Made by a program: the position numbers and the translations under genes. Shown here piece by piece: positions 1 through 7,633 of a DNA stretch of 33,409 nucleotides. The stretch is from an uncultured Ruminococcus sp. (GTDB lineage: Bacteria; Bacillota; Clostridia; Lachnospirales; Lachnospiraceae). Under the pieces are notes generated by a model. That model was given only the letters and a program-made list of their open reading frames with translations, did not search any database and was not told the DNA's origin. Position 1 is the first letter of the stretch, and the number at the start of each line of letters is the position of its first letter. The DNA lies in assembly GCA_900544395.1 (NCBI GenBank), contig UQVC01000029.1:1-33409 (forward strand). The letters run 5' to 3'.

Positions 1-35
1 AGCTGGATACGTGGGTTCGATTCCCATCACCCGCT
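1..35 (+). tRNA. tRNA-Gly, 3' portion (cut by window start)
   Basis: The first bases are the 3' strand of the anticodon stem (GCTGG), followed by a variable loop, a T-arm (GTGGG TTCGATT CCCAT) and the 3' acceptor strand CACCCGC with discriminator T at 35. U73 and an acceptor end pairing with GCGGGTG are typical of bacterial tRNA-Gly, and the stem fits glycine tRNAs of Clostridia. The anticodon lies outside the window, so the isoacceptor is unknown. CCA is not encoded. A terminator follows directly. Confidence 0.8.
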
Positions 36-45
36 TTTTTCATGC

Positions 46-89
46 AAACAGGACGGAGACAAAGAAATGCGTTTTCGTCCTGTTTTTTT
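46..89 (+). terminator. Intrinsic terminator after tRNA-Gly
   Basis: A 15-bp stem (46-60 with 71-85, two G-U pairs) closes a 10-nt loop and runs into seven consecutive T residues. It ends the tRNA transcript and separates it from the next gene. Confidence 0.85.
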
Positions 90-112
90 CTCTCTTTTCT
101 GTAAACAAGGGT

Positions 113-140
113 TTGAATTGGAAGTCGGGCGTGATACAAT
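113..140 (+). promoter_or_regulatory. Sigma-A promoter for the YesL-type gene
   Basis: TTGAAT (113-118) and TACAAT (135-140) are 16 bp apart, and a TG one base before the -10 makes it an extended -10. The gene's RBS (TAGGAG, about 161-166) follows. Confidence 0.6.
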
Positions 141-174
141 ATACCATAAGAAAAAAGAAGTAGGAGTATGACAA

Positions 175-819
175 ATGAACTGGATGGATAATGGAGTAAC
201 ACGCTTTTTAGGAAGGATTGCAGATTTTATGTTTTTGAACATCTTGTGGATCGTGTGTTCAATCCCGATCGTTACGATTGGGGCATCAACTACTGCGATG
301 TATTCCGTAATGCTGAAGCTGGTAAAAAATGAAGAAGGATATATCGTAAAAGGATTTTTAAAAGCCTTCAAAGAGAATTTTAAACAGAGTACGATCATGT
401 GGCTGTTATACCTGGTTGTCGGGATTTTGATCGTGGTAGATTTCAGACTTGTATGGGTGATGAATTCTTCCATTAGAAATGTGATGCAGGTATTTTTAAC
501 GATTATGAGTATCTTTTTGATCAGTATGGGGATTTATGGATTTTCTCTGCAGGCGAGATATGAGAATACCATTAAAAACACATTGAAAAATGCCATGATT
601 CTCACAATCGCAAAGGCGCCATACACACTGCTGATGCTGGTCATTACAATCGCTCCGATCATTATAACATTGCTCACAGTCCGGACGTTGTTATTAGGAA
701 TTTTAATTTGGCTGATGATCGGTGTTTCTGTAGTAGCATGGCTGGATTCTCTGCTTTTGAGAAGAGTCTTTCTTATTTTTGATGAGCCGCAGGAGAAAGC
801 GGACAGCAAGATGGTATAA
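175..819 (+). CDS. YesL/DUF624 family membrane protein
   Basis: This 214-residue protein is almost entirely hydrophobic, with about five membrane segments (near 17-46, 75-95, 102-125, 142-172 and 176-200). The N-terminal pattern (FMFLNILWIVCSIPIVTIG, then A-x-Y) is characteristic of the YesL/DUF624 family. In other Firmicutes members often sit beside carbohydrate ABC transporters or glycan-degradation genes, but their biochemical role is not established. Here it stands alone between a tRNA and xpt with its own promoter, so no sugar-transport partner is adjacent. The ATG at 175 is preceded by TAGGAG at suitable spacing. No terminator was seen after it; a separate promoter for xpt starts 17 bases later. 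Confidence 0.85.
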   Translation: MNWMDNGVTRFLGRIADFMFLNILWIVCSIPIVTIGASTTAMYSVMLKLVKNEEGYIVKGFLKAFKENFKQSTIMWLLYLVVGILIVVDFRLVWVMNSSIRNVMQVFLTIMSIFLISMGIYGFSLQARYENTIKNTLKNAMILTIAKAPYTLLMLVITIAPIIITLLTVRTLLLGILIWLMIGVSVVAWLDSLLLRRVFLIFDEPQEKADSKMV

Positions 820-835
820 GTAAATCAAATATTTG

Positions 836-864
836 TTGTGTTTCTATTGGAAAACAGGTATAAT
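836..864 (+). promoter_or_regulatory. Sigma-A promoter for xpt
   Basis: TTGTGT (836-841) is 17 bp from a perfect TATAAT (859-864). The start codon is 39 bases after the -10. That short leader has no room for a purine riboswitch, which often controls xpt in Firmicutes. Confidence 0.7.
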
Positions 865-903
865 GAGGAACAAAACGAAATGAAGTGATTGGGAGAGCAG
901 AAG

Positions 904-1485
904 ATGAATTTTTTAGAAGAACGCATTTTAAAAGATGGAATTATCAAAGAGGGAAATGTACTGAAAGTAGACAGTTTTCTGAATCATCAGATGGACATTG
1001 ATCTGTTTAATGAAATTGGACGTGAATTCAAGAAACGTTTTGAGGGGAAAGAGATCAATAAGATTTTGACCATCGAAGCATCCGGAATCGGAATTGCCTG
1101 TATTGTGGCACAGCATTTCCACGTACCAGTCGTATTTGCGAAGAAATCACAGAGCATCAACCTGGAGGGAGAGATGCTTGTAGCAGAGGTAGAGTCTTTC
1201 ACACATAAGTGTAAGAATAATGTGATCGTTGCAAAGAAGTTTATCAATCCGGAGGACAAAGTACTGATTATTGACGATTTTCTTGCCAATGGCTGTGCGC
1301 TGCAGGGATTGATCCAGATTGTACAGTCAGCAGGGGCGTCTGTAGAAGGAATCGGAATCGTGATCGAGAAGGGCTTCCAGTCCGGCGGACGTATGATCCG
1401 CAATCTTGGATTCCAGTTGGAATCTCTGGCGATTATTGACAAGATGAATGCAGAAGACGGAAGTATTGTGTTCAGAGAACAGTAG
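904..1485 (+). CDS. xpt: Xanthine phosphoribosyltransferase
   Basis: A 193-residue cytosolic enzyme expected to salvage xanthine to XMP using PRPP. Length and sequence follow B. subtilis Xpt closely: the N-terminal VLKVDSFLNHQ block (residues 19-29), the TIEASGIG segment (57-64) and the PRPP-binding loop VLIIDDFLANG (120-130), then GIGIVIEK. A TTG at 889 in the same frame would add five residues, but the ATG at 904 sits 8 nt after GGGAG and gives the family-typical N-terminus, so 904 is preferred. The HAD phosphatase gene follows after 27 bases, probably in the same transcript. Confidence 0.95.
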   Translation: MNFLEERILKDGIIKEGNVLKVDSFLNHQMDIDLFNEIGREFKKRFEGKEINKILTIEASGIGIACIVAQHFHVPVVFAKKSQSINLEGEMLVAEVESFTHKCKNNVIVAKKFINPEDKVLIIDDFLANGCALQGLIQIVQSAGASVEGIGIVIEKGFQSGGRMIRNLGFQLESLAIIDKMNAEDGSIVFREQ

Positions 1486-1512
1486 ATCATACAGATAGGA
1501 AAGGACAGTCAG

Positions 1513-2193
1513 ATGAGCGAGCAGCCGATAAAAGGACTTGTATTTGATATGGACGGGCTTCTTTTTGATTCTGAGCGGGTGGTGCAGAAATCCTGGAATG
1601 AAGTTGGAAGACAGATGGGATTTGGAGAGCAGTTTGGAGATCATATTTATCACACCATAGGATTTAATGTTGTGAGAAGAGAGCAGTATTTTAAAGAACA
1701 GGTATCTCCAGATTTTCCGATGGAAGAATTCACAGAGAATACCCGCCGTATTTATCACAAGATCATGGAAGACGAGGGTGTGGACAGAAAACCCGGGGCA
1801 GAAGCACTGTTACAGTATGCAAAAAAGCATGGGTACAAAGTGGCTCTGGCAACTTCTTCTAGAGAGCTTCATGCACAGTTTCTGCTGAAAAAATATGGGT
1901 TGTTTGACTATTTTGACGGTGCAGTCTATGGAAATATGGTATCGGCAGGAAAGCCGGATCCGGAGATTTATTTAAAGGCTTGTGATTCCATCGGAGTTGC
2001 TCCGGAATTTGCGATCGCATTGGAAGATGCACCATCTGGCATTCGCGCTGCAGCAGCGGCAGGGATGCGTCCGGTGATGATTCCGGATTTAGTCGAGCCG
2101 GATGAGTCGATTTTGAAGCTGGTATGGCGTCGGTTTGATACCTTGTATGAGGTGATCGACCTTTTAGCAGAATATGAATTCCGAAATTCTTAA
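1513..2193 (+). CDS. HAD-superfamily phosphatase (beta-phosphoglucomutase-like)
   Basis: 226 residues with all HAD signatures: motif I DMDG (D12 nucleophile, D14 acid/base), a helical cap (about 20-95), motif II ATSS (113-116), the motif III lysine in GKPDP (K147) and the acidic motif IV ED (171-172) followed by SGIRAAAAAG. This matches the subfamily of beta-phosphoglucomutase and small sugar-phosphate or nucleotide phosphatases. The substrate cannot be read from the sequence. It lies 27 nt behind xpt, so a purine nucleotide role is possible but is only inferred from position. AGGAAAGGA precedes the ATG. A long terminator hairpin follows. Confidence 0.88.
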   Translation: MSEQPIKGLVFDMDGLLFDSERVVQKSWNEVGRQMGFGEQFGDHIYHTIGFNVVRREQYFKEQVSPDFPMEEFTENTRRIYHKIMEDEGVDRKPGAEALLQYAKKHGYKVALATSSRELHAQFLLKKYGLFDYFDGAVYGNMVSAGKPDPEIYLKACDSIGVAPEFAIALEDAPSGIRAAAAAGMRPVMIPDLVEPDESILKLVWRRFDTLYEVIDLLAEYEFRNS

Positions 2194-2223
2194 AGATCCT
2201 TTAGAAATTCTTTTGAATCTTAT

Positions 2224-2282
2224 AACGGTCTCCTTTACTTTTGTATTTTAAGATAAATACAAAAGTAAGGGAGGCCGTTTTT
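2224..2282 (+). terminator. 25-bp terminator hairpin that contains the dedA RBS
   Basis: Arms 2224-2248 and 2255-2279 pair over 25 bp (two G-U wobbles) around a 6-nt loop, followed by a T run ending at 2282. It should terminate the xpt-HAD transcript. The descending arm also contains AAGGGAGG (about 2267-2274), the only good ribosome binding site for the ATG at 2285, so the same structure would mask that site in any read-through RNA. Confidence 0.85.
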
Positions 2283-2284
2283 CT

Positions 2285-2794
2285 ATGAGTATCCAGACAT
2301 TAACGAATTATTTTCTTGAATATGGAGCATTTTTCATTTTTTTGATCGTGCTTTTGGAATATCTGAATCTTCCGGGATTTCCGGCAGGAGTGATCATGCC
2401 GCTGGCAGGAATCTGGGCGGCAAAAGGAGAGATCAGTTTTCCTCTGGTCATGGTGCTGACAGTAGCAGCCGGACTGACGGGAAGCTGGGCGTTGTACTGG
2501 CTGGGAAGAGCAGGAGGCGATAAAGTACTTGGATTCTATTTTAAAAAGTTTCCCAAACAAAAAGAAGCAGTGGAAAGTAAAATCGATATGCTGCGTGAAA
2601 AAGGAAGTATCGGGGTATTTGTAAGCAAGCTCCTTCCCATGGTGCGAACCATTATTTCAATTCCGGCAGGGATGGTAAAAATGGATTTTGTAAAATATAC
2701 CATCAGTTCCTGTATGGGAATTTTAATCTGGAATCTGGTGTTTGTGGGAGCAGGATATTTCTTTGGAGAAGCAGCGATCAACGTATTGGCATAG
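2285..2794 (+). CDS. DedA/SNARE-associated family membrane protein
   Basis: A 169-residue polytopic membrane protein with the DedA pattern: an N-terminal re-entrant region containing E25 and proline/glycine turns (LPGFPAGVIMPLAG), a membrane segment near 55-75, then VFVSKLLPMVRTIISIPAG (111-129). This last stretch is the family's F-x-x-(R/K)-x-x-P-x-x-R motif with the essential arginine R121. DedA proteins are linked to envelope homeostasis, and some (B. subtilis UptA) recycle undecaprenyl phosphate across the membrane. The RBS lies in the preceding hairpin. The next gene, a lipid-type glycosyltransferase, starts 16 nt after the stop, suggesting one operon. The lipid substrate is unknown. Confidence 0.88.
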   Translation: MSIQTLTNYFLEYGAFFIFLIVLLEYLNLPGFPAGVIMPLAGIWAAKGEISFPLVMVLTVAAGLTGSWALYWLGRAGGDKVLGFYFKKFPKQKEAVESKIDMLREKGSIGVFVSKLLPMVRTIISIPAGMVKMDFVKYTISSCMGILIWNLVFVGAGYFFGEAAINVLA

Positions 2795-2810
2795 AAGAGA
2801 GGGAAACATC

Positions 2811-4091
2811 ATGAAAATTGCAATGCTGACCAATAATTATAAACCGTTTGTCGGGGGCGTACCGATTTCCATTGAGAGACTGACGAAGGAACTGAGAAAT
2901 CAGGGACATGAGGTCACTATTTTTGCTCCGGATTATGGATTTGACGCTGAATATGGACAGGAACAAGAAGACGGTGTCGTTCGCTTTCAGGTGACACGCA
3001 GAAAGATGGAAAACGGGATGGTATATCCGAAGCTGGTAAGTCAGGAAATTCTGGACGTATTCGAAAGAGAAAAGTTTGACTGCATTCATGTACATCAGCC
3101 AATGTTCGTAGGAACACAGGCATTGTATCTGGGGAAAAAGTATCAGATTCCGGTGATCTATACGTATCACACGCGATATGAAGACTATCTGCATTATATC
3201 CCGTTTTTTAAAGAAGAGAATGCCGGAGAATGGAGACAAAGACTGATCCGGCTGGGAAAAGAACGGGTAGTTCCCGGATATATGAAATGGTTTACCAACA
3301 GATGCGATCTGGTTTTAGCGCCTACTCCCGGAATGCAGGCAAGGATCCGGGGAAACGGAACAGAAGTTCCGATGGCAGTGATGCCTACCGGACTGGATGA
3401 AAGTTTTTATATAGAAGAACAAGAAAAGACAGAGGAAATCCGCAGAACCTATCTGGGAGGATCAAAAGCAGAGCATTTATTCTGTTCGGTATCCCGGCTG
3501 GAAGAAGAGAAAAATCCGGTATTTCTGCTGAAAGGAATCCAGAGGCTGAAACAAAAATTGCGGGCTCCATTTCGAGTATTGCTGCTTGGCGAGGGAAGTA
3601 TGAGAAGCGAACTGGAAAAGATGGCAGAGCAGATGGGATTGTCAGATACGGTGGTATTTTCCGGCAATATCCCAAATGATGAGATCAAACATTATCTGTA
3701 TGCAAGCGAGTTGTTTTTATTTGCATCGAAATCAGAAACTCAGGGAATTGTCCTGGAAGAAGCAATGGCAGCAGGAAATCCGGTTGTGGCAGTCCGGGCA
3801 AGCGGTGTGGAAGATGTGGTAAAAAACGGCATCAATGGATATATGACAGAAGAGGATATTGAAATCTGGAGTGAGAAAGCAGCAGAGCTAATCCAAAGCA
3901 GAGACTACAGTCAGGTATGTGCGAAAGCAAGAGAGACGGCAGAAACTTATCGGGCGTCCAGGATTGCTGCATATGCAGAGTTATTGTATAAGCAATGTGT
4001 GGAAAGAAAAGAGGAAATGAGAGATGAGGAATATACAAATCGGAAGGAACATACTGGAGCATCTATTCTCCGGCTATTTAAAACTTCTTAA
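2811..4091 (+). CDS. GT4 family glycosyltransferase (glycolipid-synthase-like)
   Basis: 426 residues with a GT-B fold layout: an N-terminal acceptor domain opening MKIAMLTNNYKPFVGGVP, with the glycine loop at 14-18, and a C-terminal nucleotide-sugar domain with LLGEGSMR (258-265) and the GT4 E-x7-E motif (E309 to E317, in SETQGIVLEEAMAAG). It resembles the 1,2-diacylglycerol 3-glucosyltransferases that start glycolipid synthesis in Firmicutes, but acceptor and sugar are inferred. The ATG at 2811 follows GAGAGGG; an earlier in-frame start inside dedA was rejected. Its last 68 bases overlap the acyltransferase gene. Neighbours (DedA, DUF374) support a membrane-lipid role. Confidence 0.85.
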   Translation: MKIAMLTNNYKPFVGGVPISIERLTKELRNQGHEVTIFAPDYGFDAEYGQEQEDGVVRFQVTRRKMENGMVYPKLVSQEILDVFEREKFDCIHVHQPMFVGTQALYLGKKYQIPVIYTYHTRYEDYLHYIPFFKEENAGEWRQRLIRLGKERVVPGYMKWFTNRCDLVLAPTPGMQARIRGNGTEVPMAVMPTGLDESFYIEEQEKTEEIRRTYLGGSKAEHLFCSVSRLEEEKNPVFLLKGIQRLKQKLRAPFRVLLLGEGSMRSELEKMAEQMGLSDTVVFSGNIPNDEIKHYLYASELFLFASKSETQGIVLEEAMAAGNPVVAVRASGVEDVVKNGINGYMTEEDIEIWSEKAAELIQSRDYSQVCAKARETAETYRASRIAAYAELLYKQCVERKEEMRDEEYTNRKEHTGASILRLFKTS

Positions 4092-4653
4092 AAAGACTGT
4101 GACGATTGAATGGCAGGAAAGTCAGTTTACAACGGGAAATCAGATTTTTGGTTTCTGGCACGAAGACAGTTTCTTTATGAATCTGGTGCTGGAAAAGTTA
4201 TCCGGGCAGACCAGTCCGGTGGATGTGATCGTAACGGCGGATACAAGAGGGGATTATATTGAACATATGCTGCAGGCGTGCGGCGGACATGCGCTGCGAG
4301 TACCGGATGGATTTGCAGCTTTCGGTGCCTTGAAAAAGATCCTGCAGGATTCTTATGAAAGCACACGCTCGATCGCAGTAGCGTTAGATGGACCGCTGGG
4401 ACCACGGCATGAGCCGAAAAAATTGGCATTTTATCTGGCGGAACAGGCCCAGGAGTCTTTTGTGGGAATTTCTGTTTCTTATCATGGATGCATCCGGCTG
4501 TTCTGGAGATGGGACCATTATGCGATCCCGCTTCCGTTTTCCAGGGTCAGTGTGGCAGTCCATGATTATGGGGAAGTGAATAAAAAGCAAATTCCAGCGC
4601 TTCCAACGAAGGCAGAAGCCGAAGAATGTGGTATACTGTTGAAAGATGCATGA
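4024..4653 (+). CDS. DUF374-type lysophospholipid acyltransferase-like protein
   Basis: 209 residues with features of the DUF374 branch of the LPLAT superfamily: FGFWHEDSF (43-51, the variant H-x-x-D region), a TADTRGDYI block (71-79) matching the family's SRHxDGE region, and ALDGPLGPR (120-128) in place of TPDGPRGP, then a C-terminal IPLPFSR. These proteins are thought to acylate lipid or lipid-linked substrates; the one here is uncharacterised. The start overlaps the glycosyltransferase by 68 nt; AGAGG at 4010-4014 is 9 nt upstream and no better later start was found, so translational coupling is likely. No terminator precedes the response regulator 36 nt downstream. Confidence 0.75.
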   Translation: MRNIQIGRNILEHLFSGYLKLLKKTVTIEWQESQFTTGNQIFGFWHEDSFFMNLVLEKLSGQTSPVDVIVTADTRGDYIEHMLQACGGHALRVPDGFAAFGALKKILQDSYESTRSIAVALDGPLGPRHEPKKLAFYLAEQAQESFVGISVSYHGCIRLFWRWDHYAIPLPFSRVSVAVHDYGEVNKKQIPALPTKAEAEECGILLKDA

Positions 4654-4689
4654 GAAATCAAATGACGAGAAAAGGAGACAGAAAAAAAG

Positions 4690-5388
4690 ATGGAAATGAA
4701 TCACATTTTAGTTGTGGAAGATGATAAAGAGATCAGAGAAGGTGTAAAAATTTATTTGCAGAGCCAGGGTTATGAGGTATTTCTGGCAGCAGACGGCGTG
4801 GAAGGGCTGGAAGTGATGGAAAAAGAAGAAATCCATCTGGCGATCGTGGACATTATGATGCCGAGAATGGATGGAATACGGATGACCATGAAGCTGAGAG
4901 AAAAATACGATTTTCCGGTAATCATGCTGTCGGCAAAATCGGAAGAAGTAGACAAGATCATGGGGCTGAATATCGGGGCAGACGATTATGTGACCAAACC
5001 ATTTACTCCCATGGAGCTGATGGCAAGGGTGAATTCTCAGCTTCGCAGATATCGAAGATTCATGGAAAAACTGGAGGTGCGTGAAAACGTGCATGTGATC
5101 GGCGGCCTGGAGATCAATGAAGATACCGTGGAAGTATCTATTGATGGAAAGCCGGTAAAACTGACTCCGATCGAGTATAAAATCCTGCTTCTTCTTGCCA
5201 AGAGTCCGGGAAGAGTATTTTCCGCAGAGGAAATCTATGAGCGGGTATGGCAGGAAAAGGCGATCAATACAGATACGATCATGGTACATGTTCGGAATAT
5301 CCGGGAAAAAATTGAACTGGATCCGAAAAATCCAAAATATTTGAAGGTGGTGTGGGGCGTTGGATACAAAATTGAAAAACAACAGTAA
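4690..5388 (+). CDS. OmpR/PhoB-family response regulator
   Basis: 232 residues: an N-terminal receiver domain with acidic pocket E10-D11-D12, phospho-acceptor D54 (VDIMMPRMDG) and K103 (TKPF), and a C-terminal winged helix (about 135-230) with LTPIEYKIL, the recognition helix region TIMVHVRNIREKIE and terminal VWGVGYKI. This is the VanR/PhoP-like arrangement. AAGGAGA lies 12 nt before the ATG. The kinase gene starts inside its last 29 bases, so the two form a coupled pair. Following the DedA-GT4-DUF374 genes without an obvious terminator suggests the pair responds to, or controls, envelope state; the signal is unknown. Confidence 0.93.
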   Translation: MEMNHILVVEDDKEIREGVKIYLQSQGYEVFLAADGVEGLEVMEKEEIHLAIVDIMMPRMDGIRMTMKLREKYDFPVIMLSAKSEEVDKIMGLNIGADDYVTKPFTPMELMARVNSQLRRYRRFMEKLEVRENVHVIGGLEINEDTVEVSIDGKPVKLTPIEYKILLLLAKSPGRVFSAEEIYERVWQEKAINTDTIMVHVRNIREKIELDPKNPKYLKVVWGVGYKIEKQQ

Positions 5389-7534
5389 AAAAGGAAGTCT
5401 GCTGGCAGTCATTGTGCTTCTGATTGCTTCGATCGGAATGCTGGCCTGCTATCCCTCTTTGTCTGCTTCGATAAAAGATGAAGACCGAAAAGAGATGCGA
5501 AAGGAAGAGCAGATGATCCAGATGCTCAATCCAGTACTGGAGGGTAATTACTTCCTGTATAACGAGGTATCAAATGAGATGGATGCTTCGGATATAATGG
5601 AAGAATATCGGAACAGCCAGTTCGGACTGATGAAAAAGTATATGAAATATGGGATGTTTGATGAATCCGGGATTGCGCTGGTGACTTCCGATGAATCCGG
5701 TGAGAAATTGCTGGAAGAGTTTAACAGTGACAAGTATGCTCTGTGTATCCGTTTTGCATTCGATTATGAAGGTGAAATTTCAGAGATCCAGGTGGGAGGA
5801 ACGGCGTATGATAAAGAGCAGCAGTTTACGGCAGAACGTAGTTTATATAGCAATAGTCTTTATACCAACACGTATCTTTCAGCACCAACGGATGTAGAAA
5901 TCGTGTATGCGATGACGGAAAAGAATCTGGAAGCCTATCTGGAGCAGGAAGAAATGCCGGAATACATGTACGTAGATGAATTGATGGAGCAGCCGGTCTT
6001 TATGGGAGCTGTTCTGCTGTTTATGGCGTTGAGCGCTGCAGCAGCCTTTTGGATTCCATATTATAAAAAGAAATCCCTGGGAACAGACGTTGTTGTGGAC
6101 AGCAGGAAATGTCCGCTGGAGATCGCCGTGATCATCGGATGCTGCCTGATCCCATGTGTAAGGGCACTGGGGATCATGATCTGGAATACCTGTAATCACA
6201 AATTTATCCGGATTGTTTCAGCAAGTTACGGAGAGAATTTGAATGATGCAATTTCTTTGCTCGCGAATGGAGTAATCTGGTTTGTATATTTTGCAGCTGT
6301 GTACTGGATGGCAGGCTGTGTCAGAGAGATTTTTGTATTGAAAAAATCATATCTGCGAGAGCGGTCCTTGTGTGTGAAGTTTTTGGTGTGGCTGAAGAAT
6401 GGAGGGAACAGTGTGACAGATAAGATGAAAAACCTGATTCTCGGATGTTGGAAAAAACTGAAAACATTCTGCCGCCATCAATATGAAGCACTATTGCACA
6501 TTGATTTTCGGGATAACAGCAACAAAGCAATTTTGCGGATCGTGCTGATTAACTTTGCAGTGATCTTTGTGATCAGTCTGTTCTGGATGTTTGGATTCTG
6601 GATGCTGGTTTTGTATTCTGTGGGACTGTTCATCTTTTTGAGAAAGTATTTTAATAAAGTGCAGGAGCAGTATCAGGGACTCTTAAAGTCTACGAACCAG
6701 CTTGCAGAAGGAAATCTGGATTTTCCAATCACAGGTGATGTGGGAATCTTTACTCCGGTTCAGAATGAGCTGAAACGGATCCAGACCGGATTTAAGAAGG
6801 CGGTCAGTGAAGAAGTGAAAAGTGAACGGATGAAGACCGACCTGATCACCAATGTTTCCCATGATCTGAAGACACCTCTGACAGCGATCATCACGTATGT
6901 GGATCTGGTAAAGAACGAGACCGATGAGGAAAAGAGAAAAGAATACATTGGAGTTCTGGAGCGAAAATCGCTGCGGCTGAAAGTATTGATCGAGGATCTG
7001 TTTGAGATCAGCAAGGCGACCAGCAGAAATGTGACCCTTCATTATATGAAAGTAGATATTGTGGATTTGCTGAAGCAGGTAGGTCTGGAGTATGACAGCA
7101 ATATTAAGAATGCAAATCTGGAAATGAAGTGGAATCTTCCGGAGCACAAGATCGTCTTATGGCTGGACAGCCAGAAAACCTATCGGATCTTTGAAAATAT
7201 GATTGTTAACATTACCAAATATGCAATGCCGCATACGAGAGTATATATTGATATGAAAGAGACGGAGCAGGACGTACGGATCTCGATGAAGAACGTATCT
7301 TCTGCGGAACTGAATTTCAACACAGAAGAGATCACCGATCGTTTTGTAAGAGGAGATGTTTCGAGAAATACAGAAGGAAGCGGACTTGGCCTGGCGATTG
7401 TAAAGAGTTTTGTCGAATTGCAGCATGGTACGCTTCAGATTTCTACGGAAGCAGATTTGTTCAAAGCAGAAATTGTGTTTCCGAAGAGAGCGGAGATGCC
7501 GGATGGAGAAATGGAAACAAGAATGGAACGCTAA
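5360..7534 (+). CDS. Membrane sensor histidine kinase (HisKA type)
   Basis: 724 residues starting at a TTG (5360) that overlaps the response regulator and is preceded by GGTGG. Order: TM1 (about 13-31), a large extracytoplasmic region (32-212), several membrane segments (about 213-234, 252-275, 300-320, 392-428), a coiled linker (430-485), the HisKA box NVSHDLKTPL with phospho-accepting H501, an N box with N613 and N617, and the G2 box GSGLGLAI (673-680). The sensor part is bigger and has more membrane segments than classical VanS or PhoR, and I do not recognise its ligand domain. It should phosphorylate the regulator encoded just upstream. Confidence 0.9.
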   Translation: MDTKLKNNSKKGSLLAVIVLLIASIGMLACYPSLSASIKDEDRKEMRKEEQMIQMLNPVLEGNYFLYNEVSNEMDASDIMEEYRNSQFGLMKKYMKYGMFDESGIALVTSDESGEKLLEEFNSDKYALCIRFAFDYEGEISEIQVGGTAYDKEQQFTAERSLYSNSLYTNTYLSAPTDVEIVYAMTEKNLEAYLEQEEMPEYMYVDELMEQPVFMGAVLLFMALSAAAAFWIPYYKKKSLGTDVVVDSRKCPLEIAVIIGCCLIPCVRALGIMIWNTCNHKFIRIVSASYGENLNDAISLLANGVIWFVYFAAVYWMAGCVREIFVLKKSYLRERSLCVKFLVWLKNGGNSVTDKMKNLILGCWKKLKTFCRHQYEALLHIDFRDNSNKAILRIVLINFAVIFVISLFWMFGFWMLVLYSVGLFIFLRKYFNKVQEQYQGLLKSTNQLAEGNLDFPITGDVGIFTPVQNELKRIQTGFKKAVSEEVKSERMKTDLITNVSHDLKTPLTAIITYVDLVKNETDEEKRKEYIGVLERKSLRLKVLIEDLFEISKATSRNVTLHYMKVDIVDLLKQVGLEYDSNIKNANLEMKWNLPEHKIVLWLDSQKTYRIFENMIVNITKYAMPHTRVYIDMKETEQDVRISMKNVSSAELNFNTEEITDRFVRGDVSRNTEGSGLGLAIVKSFVELQHGTLQISTEADLFKAEIVFPKRAEMPDGEMETRMER

Positions 7535-7552
7535 AAAACGGCTGGCGAATGT

Positions 7553-7593
7553 TGTGATCACAGATTGACAGAGCTCAAAAAAGCGTTTATAAT
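7553..7593 (+). promoter_or_regulatory. Consensus promoter with adjacent palindrome, AIM24-family gene
   Basis: TTGACA (7565-7570) and TATAAT (7588-7593) are both perfect and exactly 17 bp apart. Two bases before the -35 lies a perfect 10-bp palindrome, TGTGATCACA (7553-7562), a possible operator. The promoter call is strong; the operator is a guess. Confidence 0.8.
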
Positions 7594-7633
7594 TGCACCA
7601 ACTTGATGATACAATTCTATAAGGAGAATGCGT

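Noticed and set aside
889..903. Upstream TTG start for xpt.
   Set aside because: The ATG at 904 has correct RBS spacing and gives the normal family N-terminus.
820..903. Purine riboswitch before xpt.
   Set aside because: Only about 40 bases lie between the promoter and the ATG, and no aptamer sequence is present.
2742..2810. Longer start for the GT4 glycosyltransferase inside dedA.
   Set aside because: The ATG at 2811 has a good RBS and the canonical N-terminus MKIAMLTNNY.
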